A DNA stretch of 15,600 bases, taken from NCBI GenBank assembly GCA_903921605.1, contig CAIXQV010000568.1, forward strand, positions 1 through 15,600, given 5' to 3'. Made by a program: the position numbers and the translations under genes. The notes under the pieces are model-generated. The model searched no databases and was not told where the DNA came from. It saw only the letters and a list, made by a program, of their open reading frames with translations. How positions within the stretch are numbered: the stretch's first letter is position 1; each line of letters begins with the position of its first letter. This DNA comes from an uncultured Planctomycetaceae bacterium. GTDB taxonomy: Bacteria > Planctomycetota > Planctomycetia > Planctomycetales > Planctomycetaceae. Of this stretch, positions 7,701 through 15,600 are shown piece after piece.

Positions 7701-7749
7701 CAAGCGCAGGAACGCGACTTCGCGACTGATAATGACCTACGCAGTTTCG
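7701..7749. other. Short gap between convergent genes
   Basis: Forty-nine bases separate the stops of the WD40 and hydrolase genes. The only structure is a small inverted repeat, CGCGA-CT-TCGCG at 7713-7724, with no T-tract on either strand. I see no convincing terminator. Confidence 0.5.
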
Positions 7750-9024
7750 TCACTTCAGATGGCTGTCAAACCACGCAAAGGCGTCTTCCTGCATCGGTCG
7801 GTCAAACTTGTGTCCGCCGGGGTAAAACATGCCGCGATACATGTCTGTTGCTCCCGCCCGTTCGAAAACCTCCTTGAGCATCGTGTCGGCACGTTGCATT
7901 TCACTGAGCGTATACAGTGAGTCTTCGTTGCAGTTTTGAACCATGGTCGCCGCGGGGGCTCGCAGGCCAAGAATTTCTGGAAAATCCAGGTCCTTTGGCA
8001 ACAGCGGAACGTATGTCATCCACGTATGCGTAAAGCACTTGTGCAGCAGAAAATCACGCCACGTCGACATGAATCCGACAGCCACCGCACAGCGGATACG
8101 ATCATCGAGTCCGCCCAGAAAAACGGTTCGCATGCCGCCTCCGGAGAGCCCCGCACAACCAACGCGGCTGGCATCGACTTCCGGCCGCTGGCAAAGCACG
8201 TCAAGTGCCCGCTGATCCTCCACCAGATAAACGCCCGGCCAGGTGGTTCCGGCACTCAGCAGTGATTTCTCCATGATGTGCTCATGCTGCCCGGTAAAGC
8301 GGTTGTACTTCGCGATGCCCTCCAGGTCCTGAGGATCCGGGTCAACCCCGCCCGCGCGGATATTTGGCGGAACGTCCGCAACATGCACACGACGACTGCC
8401 AAACGGAAAGGTGTCGTGAACCAGAACGACATAGCCTCGCTTCGCAATCTGATTGGCCCAGGCAAGGCCATCGTAACTCTCCTCCTGATGCAGGCGCTGA
8501 ACTTCCCATGGCGAATCGTCTGTCCTGACAATCTTTCGCCAGCCCAGATACTTATTGCCACCATGATCATGCAGACCCAGAATCCCCGGAAATGGTCCGG
8601 TTGCGTTTGCCGGGCGTAAAAGGACAGCCTCGGACCTTGGGCCGCCCGGCAACTGCCACGACAAGTGTTCAATGTGCAGGCCGTCGTAGTCGTGCTGAGA
8701 ATCGACGCGAACTTCAGGGGTCTTGCCATGATCGACCGGAGCAATGCACTCCAATGTTCGCTCTCTGGCCGCCATCCTCCATGCGTCGATGTCGTTCCAC
8801 GTACCGGATCGCAGTGAGAGTTTGCCGGGTTGATCTCCGAGCACCTGATTCGAAAGCCAGTCACCGTACGGCCCGACCATGTTCAGTTCGTTGACCGAAT
8901 TGAGTCCTGTCGCCGTCGCTTTTGCTGCTTCATCAGCCCGAAGCTGTGAGTGGCCCAGACCGGCAGCGAGTGGCAATATCGGACTGCCTCCCAATGCGAT
9001 GAGCATGTCTCGTCGTGAAGTCAT
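7750..9024 (-). CDS. Tat-signal alpha/beta hydrolase (acetyl-xylan-esterase / dienelactone-hydrolase-like)
   Basis: A 424-residue product. It begins with a twin-arginine signal (TSRRDML at 2-8, hydrophobic LGGSPILPLAAGLG, probable end near residue 31 at ADEA). The alpha/beta hydrolase core shows a strand plus HDHGG (152-156, oxyanion-hole region), RGYVVLVHDTFPFGSR (196-211), the nucleophile elbow GCAGLSGGGMRT with Ser294 (289-300), and YPGGHKFDRPMQEDAFAWFD with the probable catalytic His405 (401-420). The acid is probably in NCNEDSL (364-370). The roughly 110-residue segment before the core and the large insertion between the HDHGG strand and the elbow are typical of secreted esterase-like hydrolases of planctomycetes. 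It probably cleaves esters such as acetyl groups on polysaccharides, but substrate is inference. The start ATG has only a weak ribosome site (GGAAAG about ten bases upstream). It lies 155 bases downstream of the small secreted-protein gene and may have its own promoter. Confidence 0.88.
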   Translation of the reverse strand: MTSRRDMLIALGGSPILPLAAGLGHSQLRADEAAKATATGLNSVNELNMVGPYGDWLSNQVLGDQPGKLSLRSGTWNDIDAWRMAARERTLECIAPVDHGKTPEVRVDSQHDYDGLHIEHLSWQLPGGPRSEAVLLRPANATGPFPGILGLHDHGGNKYLGWRKIVRTDDSPWEVQRLHQEESYDGLAWANQIAKRGYVVLVHDTFPFGSRRVHVADVPPNIRAGGVDPDPQDLEGIAKYNRFTGQHEHIMEKSLLSAGTTWPGVYLVEDQRALDVLCQRPEVDASRVGCAGLSGGGMRTVFLGGLDDRIRCAVAVGFMSTWRDFLLHKCFTHTWMTYVPLLPKDLDFPEILGLRAPAATMVQNCNEDSLYTLSEMQRADTMLKEVFERAGATDMYRGMFYPGGHKFDRPMQEDAFAWFDSHLK

Positions 9025-9179
9025 CTGCGTTTGCTTTCCAGTGTTTCAGAAAGTGTGCGATCAGCACAGAGATCTGTTGGCTCGAATCGATGGCGTGCCG
9101 CGTTTCGGATGCCTGGTCACATGAGCGATGCCTGGTCACATGAGCGATGCACGGAGCGTAAAGTCACCGAGAGAAAAGT
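9025..9179. other. Spacer between secreted-protein and hydrolase genes
   Basis: One hundred and fifty-five bases with no supported gene. It should hold the end of the transcript from the right and perhaps a promoter for the hydrolase. Its only clear structure is the 19-bp tandem duplication at 9108-9145; no intrinsic terminator with a T-tract is seen on the - strand. Confidence 0.6.
9108..9145. repeat. Perfect tandem duplication of a 19-bp unit
   Basis: GATGCCTGGTCACATGAGC occurs twice head to tail (9108-9126 and 9127-9145) without mismatch, and the first five bases (GATGC) start again at 9146. It could be a recent slippage product, or a duplicated binding site upstream of the hydrolase gene, whose start is 84 bases from the nearer end. 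Confidence 0.95.
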
Positions 9180-9866
9180 TTACTCCTGGGATTTCACGGC
9201 AGGCTTGAGTGGGGGCGTTTTCTTCTCAGAGGAAAGCTTGCCTTTGGCGACCGGAGGCAGATCCGGGACAAGGCTGGCGTCGTACTTTGATCCCGCTGAC
9301 ACCTGGACTACCGTCATACGGACTTTTGTGGGAAAGAATTTCTCGTGATCCTTTCGCTTGTGCGCGTGGCCGCCGCCACCGCTGTTGTCCTTAATCACCA
9401 GGTGCATTTCCTTGATTCCCTCTTCCCAGACAATGGAGTCGTGCTGCCAGAACTTCGTCATGTCGATGTCCTTCTCGTACACGCCGGCTTGCTCGTATAC
9501 CGGCGTGTTGAAGCAGCCATATCCCTTATCACGGCCTTTGTTGGGGATGTAGCAAACGGACCACGTTGTCGCTTCGCCGCCTGCAGGCTTCTCCAGGACC
9601 TCCAAACGAACGTGCGCTGTTCCATTTCGGTAGTCGACAGGCGTCGTCCAGTTCTGAGGACGCTCCTCATTCATCAGTTTGTCGCGAACATAATAGTGCG
9701 AAGGGCTCGGCTTTGAGTTATCTGCGTCGTCCTTCGTAAACGTGAAGGTTGCATCGAAGAGAACAAACTGGTCGGCCATGGCAGAGGAGGCTCCTATCCA
9801 CAGCGTGCCAAGGTAGACCCATACCGACAGACATCCATGCGCGATTCGACTACTGATCCAAAGCAT
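9180..9866 (-). CDS. Secreted hypothetical protein
   Basis: A 228-residue protein with a Sec signal peptide: Arg7, a hydrophobic stretch CLSVWVYLGTLWIGASS and a probable cut after SAMA (about residue 31), leaving DQFVLFDATF. The mature part looks beta-rich and contains KPSPSHYYVRDKLMNEE (52-68), WTTPVDYRNGTAHVRLEVLEKP (73-94, here read as WTTPVDYRNG plus AHVRLEVLEKP), two cysteines at 105 and 118 that could form a disulfide, and WQHDSIVWEEGIKEMHLVIKD. A Gly/His run (GGGGHAHKRKDHE, 163-175) could bind metal. The tail after residue 200 is Pro/Lys-rich and probably disordered. I do not recognise a family; the overall look (SHYYVRD, PVDYRNGTAHVRLEV) suggests an envelope or carbohydrate-associated beta protein, but that is a guess. 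AAAGGA precedes the start at a usable distance. It starts 16 bases after the giant protein's stop, so the two are probably co-transcribed. Confidence 0.82.
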   Translation of the reverse strand: MLWISSRIAHGCLSVWVYLGTLWIGASSAMADQFVLFDATFTFTKDDADNSKPSPSHYYVRDKLMNEERPQNWTTPVDYRNGTAHVRLEVLEKPAGGEATTWSVCYIPNKGRDKGYGCFNTPVYEQAGVYEKDIDMTKFWQHDSIVWEEGIKEMHLVIKDNSGGGGHAHKRKDHEKFFPTKVRMTVVQVSAGSKYDASLVPDLPPVAKGKLSSEKKTPPLKPAVKSQE

Positions 9867-9882
9867 TGTTGATTTCCTTTCT

Positions 9883-12800
9883 TTACGCCACCGTGACTGG
9901 CTGAGACAACTTCAGGATGGCGGATGTGACTGCGACTCCCAGAGCACCAGCAAGGCACAATATCAGACCGAGATCTTTGAGATCCCCGGCAATGAACAAC
10001 CAGGCCGCCAATCCGGAGATAGCAAGGATCAGGAAGAGCCGCAGGCAGAATACCAGCGAGTGACCTCGTCGAGCAGGTCCGATAAGCAACAGGATGCCGA
10101 TCACGCAGACGGCCAGCCAGATTAATCCGAAGCCCTTGTGAACCGATTCCGATGAGCGAACGTCCAGAGCCAGGGCCGGATTGCCATCAACTCGCAGAAA
10201 GTCGATTCGCTGTCCATCTGTCGGGATTTCGAATTGCAACGACAACAGACCTGTGGGTGTAGCAACCTGAGCCGGCGCGTTTGTTCCGAAAGCCTGCTGC
10301 GATGCATCATTTTGAGCGACATACGGAACCTGGAATGGATCGGACGGCTGTTGAGCCGGGGCTGGAGCCTGTTCCTCTCTCTTAATGCTTTCCATTACAT
10401 TTCGCTTCTCGGATGGCGAAGCTGACGCCTCCGACTCACTCATTGCCTCTTGTGCTCCCGATCGACGCTGCATCAACTTCGAACGCAGATTTGACTGCTG
10501 TCCTTCAAATTCAGCGGCCTCTTCGCCGGATGCTGGTTTCTCTGCCGGCGCGTCGTCTTTCATCATTCTCTTGCGAGCACCCCGCTGCGGCATTTGCTTA
10601 CTTTCGCCCGACTTGCCATCACCGGACTTCTTTTCACTTTTGTCCGTCTGATTTTGCAGGGCTTTTTCGACTTCTTCAACAGTGATTCCAAACCGGAATG
10701 CATTCTCTGAAGCTGCAGCGCCTGACTGATCTGCTCGATTCAACTGGAGCTGCTGCTCTGCTCCGCTGTTATTCAATAGTGCTCCGGGGGTCGGGCAGTT
10801 TAAGACCATTAAATTGTTACACGTTGCATTGTTGACGAAGTTCTGAGCCGCATCCTGCTCAAACAGGAAACCGTTGCCAGTAATGACCTGGCCAAGTTGG
10901 ATCTGGGGCACGTCGTTGGCTCCAACGTAGCTGTTCAGGCTGGAATTCGCCTCGTTAAGTTTTCCCAGCACAGTTCCTCGCTGTTGTTCCACGCTGATGT
11001 CGTTCCCGGAGAAGCGGCTGAGATCTTCGTATTGTCTTTGCAGTTCTGTCTGCAGTTTGCGCTGCAGAAATCCGCCTTTGGTTCCCTTGGCGGCCTTCAG
11101 CAACGTTTCCGTTTCGTCGACAGCACACAGCAGAACCAGATCTTCCAGTTGTTGGACATCCGCTTTCAGCACATTGGTGGCCGCCGGATCGATCACCGGA
11201 GTGGCATTCCATGACTCCGGGACATAAACACTCCAGCGATTGCGAGAAATCGAAATGCCGAAGTCCGGGTCTTCTCGGAACTCAGGGAAGCGAGGCACAG
11301 GAATCGTGAGTCGACGGCTCTTCCATTCTTTGCGAATGCCGGCCGCAGCATCATCGAATCGACCAGCCAGAGCAAACTCCACTTCAAATCCCGCAGCCAG
11401 TGCGCCGGATTGAGGAATCGGAATCAGATGGCGAGTTTCCTCGCCTTCGCCCCGGACAACGACTCGACTTGGTCGGCCCTGAACCAGGCAGTACATTAAG
11501 CGGCTGTTCTGCGGAAAAATCACGGGAAGGAACTGACGCGATTCATTCATCACCTGCAACACATGTCGACTGCGCCAGCTTCCATCATCGACGATCACCG
11601 TTGTATGCGAGGCCAGATTCACAACGGCCGGTGACACCTGATGTTGCTCGGGATAAACCAGATTCCAAACCGCCGTTTCCGGCCGTAGTTTGACGACAGC
11701 AATCGCCTGCTGCAAAAGCTCGGGAGGAATCTGCGTGGTAATCTGTTCCGCGTTGATTTTGTCTTCGGGCTGATCGGCACTCGGCTGCAGCAAACCATTG
11801 GATTGATTGACCAGCACCCAATAATGAGCCTGACCGGAAAGCGTCGACGGTGCTCCCTGCGGGATCACCATGTTGGGAACGCTGGAGCGAATCACTTTGT
11901 CCGTCGGCAACGGCAGACTGGCTGTACCAATCGCAAAAAGTCGATCCGTCACGGGCTGCTGTAAGTGCAGAGTGACTCGAGTTTGTCCATTGCCCAGATC
12001 ATCGCGAGTGACTTTGCGTTGTCCGGGAACCTGGAAAGTCATCAGTGACGCGAGCGATGTCGGCAGTTCGACTGCAAACTGATCGGCCGCCGCGCGGTTG
12101 ATTTGCCAGTTGAGAGCCAGGGTAATCTCAGCGGCCGTTTCTGTGACGTTGGTAACAGTGACCGACTCACCGATCAGCGTGGAAACCGCCTGTCGCAGTT
12201 TGATAGCGAGAGGTCCCGGGCGAACAGCACTGCTTTGGAAGGCCAGCGACGGAGCAGTCGCCGAGATTTCTCGATAGCTTCCCTGTGCAGAAGCCGGAGA
12301 CTTCACTATCCAGTCGGCACCTTCGCCAACGCCGCTTTCATAGCCCGCGTTTTCGGAGGCGGCATCCAGCCAGACCGCGAGCTGCGAGCTGGCTTTGGTC
12401 GAATTCAAAACCGTCGGAGGCGTCAGCTTCAGCAGGCTTCGATCGGCGTCGCGATTCATCTGTCCCTGCAACGCAATTTGAAGTGTGCCGTTGCGAGCAT
12501 CCGTGAGTTGAATGCTCAACGTTCTTAGTTCTGCATCCGCTGTTTCCCCGTCGACAAAGTACCAGTCTTTGAGAGCCGTTGCAGAGACATCCAGAGCCAG
12601 AAAACTCTTTGGCACGGAGATGTCAATTCGTGATCGCGGAGCCCCCTGCACCAGCAAGGTCATACGACTGCTCCACAATTGGCGTTGCTCTTCCAGCCGC
12701 ACGGCATGGACGGCGTCGGTGCTAAGTTCATCGGGCGTGGCAGTCACTTTCACCGTGACCGACGCCGGATGTCGCGTGTATCGCCATGCCAGCATTGGGC

Positions 12801-15600
12801 GTCCCGGCAGGTCTTCACCGTCCGGTGCGGAGGCCTCGTTGGGATTAATCTGAGTCACCGCGGAAAGTGCATCAGAACGAACCTGAAACTGAGCACCCGT
12901 TTTCAGGATGACCGTGCCGAGATCTCGACTGGCCCCGCGCACGATGGAGATTGGAATCGGCAGGGAATCCAGTTTCTCCGGCGCTGGTGCGTAGAGCTGA
13001 AACGTGAACTTTGTGCCGTCGTTGACGCTTCTGCGAAATTGCAGCTTCACCGATCGACTGGCATCTGTGTTTTGAACGGCCCATCCGGCAATATCATCTC
13101 CAGTCACTGACTGAACAGAGTACCCTTCGGGAATGGTGACATCGAGCTCGGGGACCTCACCCTGTCGAACTGCAACGGTCATACTGGTGCGCAGTGTCAG
13201 CCCGGAATCCTGCAGAGCCAGTGTGGAAGCTGCGGTCGAATGCACGACCACGTCGGCAGCAACTTTTTGAATTGCAGGAAGCCATTGCAGGCGAAGTGTG
13301 GAAAGCTGAGCAATCGGAAGTATGACCGTCCGGCCTTGTCGCCGATAACCATTAGTTCGGCCATTGACTTTGGCATCCAGTCCGTCGGCCGGTAACGTCC
13401 ATTCGAGCGTTCCCGTGGCTGCAGAGCGCAGCGGCAGGTCGGCTCGTCCAAGTTCTCCTTCGACCTGCGCGGTGATATCGAACTTCATATCAACGACATG
13501 AAATCCCTTGCCCTGAGTCTGCACGGAGTACGCTGGTCCCTCAGTTCCGGGAGCAATCGGCCCGGCGGAATTGATGGCCAGAACCTGTTGCTGTTGCTGG
13601 GGAACGACGGCCTGCTGACTGGCAAACGCGGGCAATTCAACGCCCTGTACTCCGACGAGCAATGGCTGAACGGAACTCTCTTTGCCATCGACCATGACCG
13701 ATCGAACGGCCACTGGTCCGAGCGGCAGAGGAATGCTGGTGGTTTGTTCGGAATCACACCAAACGACGAATCGACCTTCGAAACTGAGGACAGACTTCGC
13801 CCCTTCAACCGGAGTCAGTGCTGTTGACTTCAGATAGGTCGATACGACCGTCGAACCCAGAGGACTGATGACCGGTCCTCTGAGCGAATCCGGATTCGCT
13901 TGCTGATAGAGCTTCAGAAAATCTTGATGACGGATAAACACCTGATCGGCTCGCAACGCTGGCTGATCCGGCGCATAAGGCACGACGACGTCCGGTGTCA
14001 GACCAGACGAATCCTGTGCGAAAGCCATCGAGCTTGCTGTCATCACTGCGATTACCGCCGCTATCTTCTTAAGCCATGTTGGCTTGAAGCAGCATCGCTG
14101 GAACCACGTCAACGGGCATGAACAGCAACTACAACATCCGCATACCATGGCCATGATGGCTCCGATGACACTGCCGATCGCGACACCATCCAGAACGCTT
14201 TGCCATTGATTGGAGACGAATGGCAGCAAGGCCAGAGCTGTCAACAACAATACGATTGAGAATGTCAGCTTCCACAGGAACGGCGACTTTCGCATTTGCC
14301 AGGCGAGCAGAATGATGACCATCGCCGCGAGCAACCGAATTGCTCTGATCTGACCTCGACGCTGAACCACGAGACTCAGCACGGAAGGCTGATGAACCGT
14401 GTCTGCTACAGAAATAAACTCGCGAGTCTGGTAGTCAGCGGGAACATCGAGATTCACGTTCACAGAGAGTCGCGCGCTGCCTTTTTTCGCTTTGGGGAGA
14501 ACGCCGTCTCGTTTTTCTATGTCCACTGCCAGCATGTCCAACTCTGTGGGCTCATTGGCCGAACGTTCCATCAGTCTTCGCTCTGCTTGAGGTTCAGCCT
14601 GAGGAATTCCAGCCAACTCGGCCCCCGCCATTGCCCCCATACCTCCCGGAGCAGCGGGAGCTGGGGGGAGCATTCCGACGAACGCATTAGAAGTGGGCGT
14701 GGCAGCCCCGGGTTCAGCAGCGGGTGCCATAATCGCCTGCTGAACTGCCGAGAGATAATCAGCCATTGGCATCGGCTGACTTTGAACGGCCGGAGAAGAC
14801 GTAGGGGCAGAAGCAGCCGGGGGCGCAGAATAGGAATATCTGTCAGACGTATCGGAAGCGACTCGACTGAACTTTGATGACGACGAAAGTGTGAGCACTG
14901 ATAGTAGGGAAGTGAAAGAAAGTATGATCACACCAACCATGCCGACCGCCGCTAATGTCCTCCAGCGACGGCGACTGACGACCACAGTGATCACGAACAA
15001 AACCAGTAGAAACATTGCCAAAGGAATGAGTCTTCGCGGCAGCTCAGAAACTTCCGGCAAAGCCAGTGTTCCCAACGACACCAGCCAACCTGGCTGATCC
15101 ACATCTGACGTTGGACGAAACTGACCATCGCTTTCGACCAGCAGTGAAGTACGCGGATAATGCACCTTCCATGTCTGTTGCAACACATCGATCGGAATCG
15201 ACTGCTGATCCCCGGCATCAATCGTGAGCTGCACCGGGCTCTGCTCAAGCTGACCAAATGAACCGACTTGCTTCGCTTCGGATTCAAACAGCACCGTCAA
15301 AGAATAATCCTGACGATCCGACCCCGCCGGAACCGCAACCAGATACTCACCCGCTTCACGACGTACCTCAACGGGTTCTCCGTTCAGCATCGTCGACCAC
15401 AGAAACGACCGATCGCCGTCAGGCAAAGTGAATCTCAGCGTCTGCACACCGCTCGAACGAATTTGTGCCTGGCACCAGCGTTGAATACTGCCGGAATCAT
15501 TGAGCGTACATACGTTCGCTAACTGCTCACACACGGCCGACGGTACCGCGTTCGTCGCAAACCGAGTTTCCGCGACCTGAAACGAATAGCCAGGCTGCAC
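9883..15600 (-). CDS. Giant multi-pass envelope protein, 5' partial
   Basis: The frame is open to the right edge; at least 1905 residues are encoded and the GTG at the edge is not a supported start. Residue numbers count from the edge. Layout: a beta-rich N-terminal part with a LRFTLPDGDRSFLW-type strand (55-68); membrane segments at about 192-211 and 214-238; a Pro/Ala/Ser-rich linker (about 255-345); a short beta domain; membrane segments at about 417-435, 440-461 and 469-486; an eight-Cys cluster (487-504); a signal-peptide-like segment (510-528); about 950 residues of beta-rich, repeat-like sandwich sequence; a helical stretch (about 1476-1557) including ETLLKAAKGTKGGFLQRKLQ; a Lys/Glu-rich linker (about 1637-1754); a last beta domain; and three membrane segments (about 1823-1843, 1847-1868, 1876-1895). 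Basic loops (SRRRW, QMRKSP, GPARRG) follow the positive-inside rule and place the beta regions outside the cytoplasm. No enzyme motif is seen. I do not recognise a named family; planctomycetes encode many such proteins. Confidence 0.9.
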   Translation of the reverse strand: MQPGYSFQVAETRFATNAVPSAVCEQLANVCTLNDSGSIQRWCQAQIRSSGVQTLRFTLPDGDRSFLWSTMLNGEPVEVRREAGEYLVAVPAGSDRQDYSLTVLFESEAKQVGSFGQLEQSPVQLTIDAGDQQSIPIDVLQQTWKVHYPRTSLLVESDGQFRPTSDVDQPGWLVSLGTLALPEVSELPRRLIPLAMFLLVLFVITVVVSRRRWRTLAAVGMVGVIILSFTSLLSVLTLSSSSKFSRVASDTSDRYSYSAPPAASAPTSSPAVQSQPMPMADYLSAVQQAIMAPAAEPGAATPTSNAFVGMLPPAPAAPGGMGAMAGAELAGIPQAEPQAERRLMERSANEPTELDMLAVDIEKRDGVLPKAKKGSARLSVNVNLDVPADYQTREFISVADTVHQPSVLSLVVQRRGQIRAIRLLAAMVIILLAWQMRKSPFLWKLTFSIVLLLTALALLPFVSNQWQSVLDGVAIGSVIGAIMAMVCGCCSCCSCPLTWFQRCCFKPTWLKKIAAVIAVMTASSMAFAQDSSGLTPDVVVPYAPDQPALRADQVFIRHQDFLKLYQQANPDSLRGPVISPLGSTVVSTYLKSTALTPVEGAKSVLSFEGRFVVWCDSEQTTSIPLPLGPVAVRSVMVDGKESSVQPLLVGVQGVELPAFASQQAVVPQQQQQVLAINSAGPIAPGTEGPAYSVQTQGKGFHVVDMKFDITAQVEGELGRADLPLRSAATGTLEWTLPADGLDAKVNGRTNGYRRQGRTVILPIAQLSTLRLQWLPAIQKVAADVVVHSTAASTLALQDSGLTLRTSMTVAVRQGEVPELDVTIPEGYSVQSVTGDDIAGWAVQNTDASRSVKLQFRRSVNDGTKFTFQLYAPAPEKLDSLPIPISIVRGASRDLGTVILKTGAQFQVRSDALSAVTQINPNEASAPDGEDLPGRPMLAWRYTRHPASVTVKVTATPDELSTDAVHAVRLEEQRQLWSSRMTLLVQGAPRSRIDISVPKSFLALDVSATALKDWYFVDGETADAELRTLSIQLTDARNGTLQIALQGQMNRDADRSLLKLTPPTVLNSTKASSQLAVWLDAASENAGYESGVGEGADWIVKSPASAQGSYREISATAPSLAFQSSAVRPGPLAIKLRQAVSTLIGESVTVTNVTETAAEITLALNWQINRAAADQFAVELPTSLASLMTFQVPGQRKVTRDDLGNGQTRVTLHLQQPVTDRLFAIGTASLPLPTDKVIRSSVPNMVIPQGAPSTLSGQAHYWVLVNQSNGLLQPSADQPEDKINAEQITTQIPPELLQQAIAVVKLRPETAVWNLVYPEQHQVSPAVVNLASHTTVIVDDGSWRSRHVLQVMNESRQFLPVIFPQNSRLMYCLVQGRPSRVVVRGEGEETRHLIPIPQSGALAAGFEVEFALAGRFDDAAAGIRKEWKSRRLTIPVPRFPEFREDPDFGISISRNRWSVYVPESWNATPVIDPAATNVLKADVQQLEDLVLLCAVDETETLLKAAKGTKGGFLQRKLQTELQRQYEDLSRFSGNDISVEQQRGTVLGKLNEANSSLNSYVGANDVPQIQLGQVITGNGFLFEQDAAQNFVNNATCNNLMVLNCPTPGALLNNSGAEQQLQLNRADQSGAAASENAFRFGITVEEVEKALQNQTDKSEKKSGDGKSGESKQMPQRGARKRMMKDDAPAEKPASGEEAAEFEGQQSNLRSKLMQRRSGAQEAMSESEASASPSEKRNVMESIKREEQAPAPAQQPSDPFQVPYVAQNDASQQAFGTNAPAQVATPTGLLSLQFEIPTDGQRIDFLRVDGNPALALDVRSSESVHKGFGLIWLAVCVIGILLLIGPARRGHSLVFCLRLFLILAISGLAAWLFIAGDLKDLGLILCLAGALGVAVTSAILKLSQPVTVA
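10340..10690 (-). other. Charged low-complexity linker in the giant protein
   Basis: Residues about 1637-1754 are rich in Lys, Glu, Ser, Gln and Ala (for example KSEKKSGDGKSGESK, then MKDDAPAEKPASGEEAAEF). No fold is expected here; it separates the helical stretch from the last beta domain and the C-terminal membrane segments. Confidence 0.7.
14017..14073 (-). other. Internal signal-peptide-like segment in the giant protein
   Basis: Residues 510-528 (LKKIAAVIAV, then MTASSMAFA) followed by Q529-D530 have the n-, h- and c-regions of a Sec signal peptide: two Lys, a hydrophobic core, and an A-F-A/Q site fitting the -3/-1 rule. The reading frame continues unbroken on both sides, and there is no in-frame start codon just before the Lys pair (the nearest are Met485 and Met483), so this is not simply the start of a second gene. 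Confidence 0.7.
14089..14142 (-). other. Eight-cysteine cluster in the giant protein
   Basis: Between residues 487 and 504 the sequence is CGCCSCCSC, then PLTWFQR, then CC: eight Cys in 18 residues. By the topology model it lies on the cytoplasmic face, between a membrane segment and the signal-like segment. It could bind a metal or be lipid-modified; neither is shown. Confidence 0.85.
14580..14830 (-). other. Pro/Ala-rich linker in the giant protein
   Basis: Residues about 257-340 are dominated by Pro, Ala, Ser, Met and Gly (SAPPAASAPTSS; MLPPAPAAPGGMGAMAG). It connects the second membrane segment to a short beta domain and, by the topology model, lies outside the cytoplasm. Confidence 0.7.

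Noticed and set aside
7713..7724. Small inverted repeat between the convergent genes as a bidirectional terminator
   Set aside because: Five-base arms, a two-base centre and no T-tract on either strand are too little for an intrinsic terminator.
8256..8864. 202-codon ORF in another minus-strand frame inside the hydrolase gene
   Set aside because: It overlaps the conserved hydrolase core in a shifted frame, is Arg/Ser-rich and shows no motifs. The hydrolase frame itself is intact, so there is no frameshift to explain it.
13585..13599. Five-glutamine run (alternating CAG/CAA) in the giant protein
   Set aside because: It is short, lies in a polar loop and is common in such proteins; no sign of a repeat expansion.
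14017..14142. Two separate genes instead of one giant gene, split at the internal signal-like segment
   Set aside because: No stop codon interrupts the frame and no in-frame start with a ribosome site is visible before the Lys pair, so a single gene is the simplest reading; a sequencing error cannot be fully excluded.

Overview
The window most likely comes from a member of the Planctomycetota. It has a Tat-exported DUF1501 protein translationally coupled to a WD40 protein, a Tat-signal alpha/beta hydrolase, and a very large multi-pass envelope protein of a kind common in that phylum. No rRNA, tRNA or CRISPR array is visible, and no insertion sequence or phage gene. The assignment is inferred from gene content alone.

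Left part (1-5107, + strand): five tightly packed genes read as one operon. They are a TPR/O-GlcNAc-transferase-like glycosyltransferase (5' end outside the window), an unrecognised 221-residue protein, a DegT-type PLP aminotransferase, a TylF-like methyltransferase and a second class I SAM methyltransferase. The first four junctions all overlap (or probably overlap, for the last) by 1 to 26 bases, and the run ends in a strong intrinsic terminator (5165-5201). The set looks like a machine that makes or decorates an amino/methyl-modified sugar and attaches it to a protein or glycan. The actual substrate cannot be read from the sequence.

Middle (5108-7700, + strand): a 293-base spacer holds the terminator, a short palindrome and a possible but unproven 26-codon leader ORF. 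It is followed by a two-gene unit, DUF1501 then WD40, joined by an ATGA overlap.

Right part (7750-15600, - strand, convergent with the left part): reading right to left, a giant membrane protein of at least 1905 residues (5' end outside the window), a small secreted protein 16 bases downstream of it, a 155-base spacer with a perfect 19-bp tandem duplication, and a secreted alpha/beta hydrolase. The giant protein is the most unusual object. Its hydrophobic segments and basic loops give a consistent topology with nearly all of its mass outside the cytoplasm. It also has an eight-cysteine cluster next to a signal-peptide-like segment with an A-F-A/Q cleavage site in the middle of the chain, suggesting a fusion or a protein processed into two parts.
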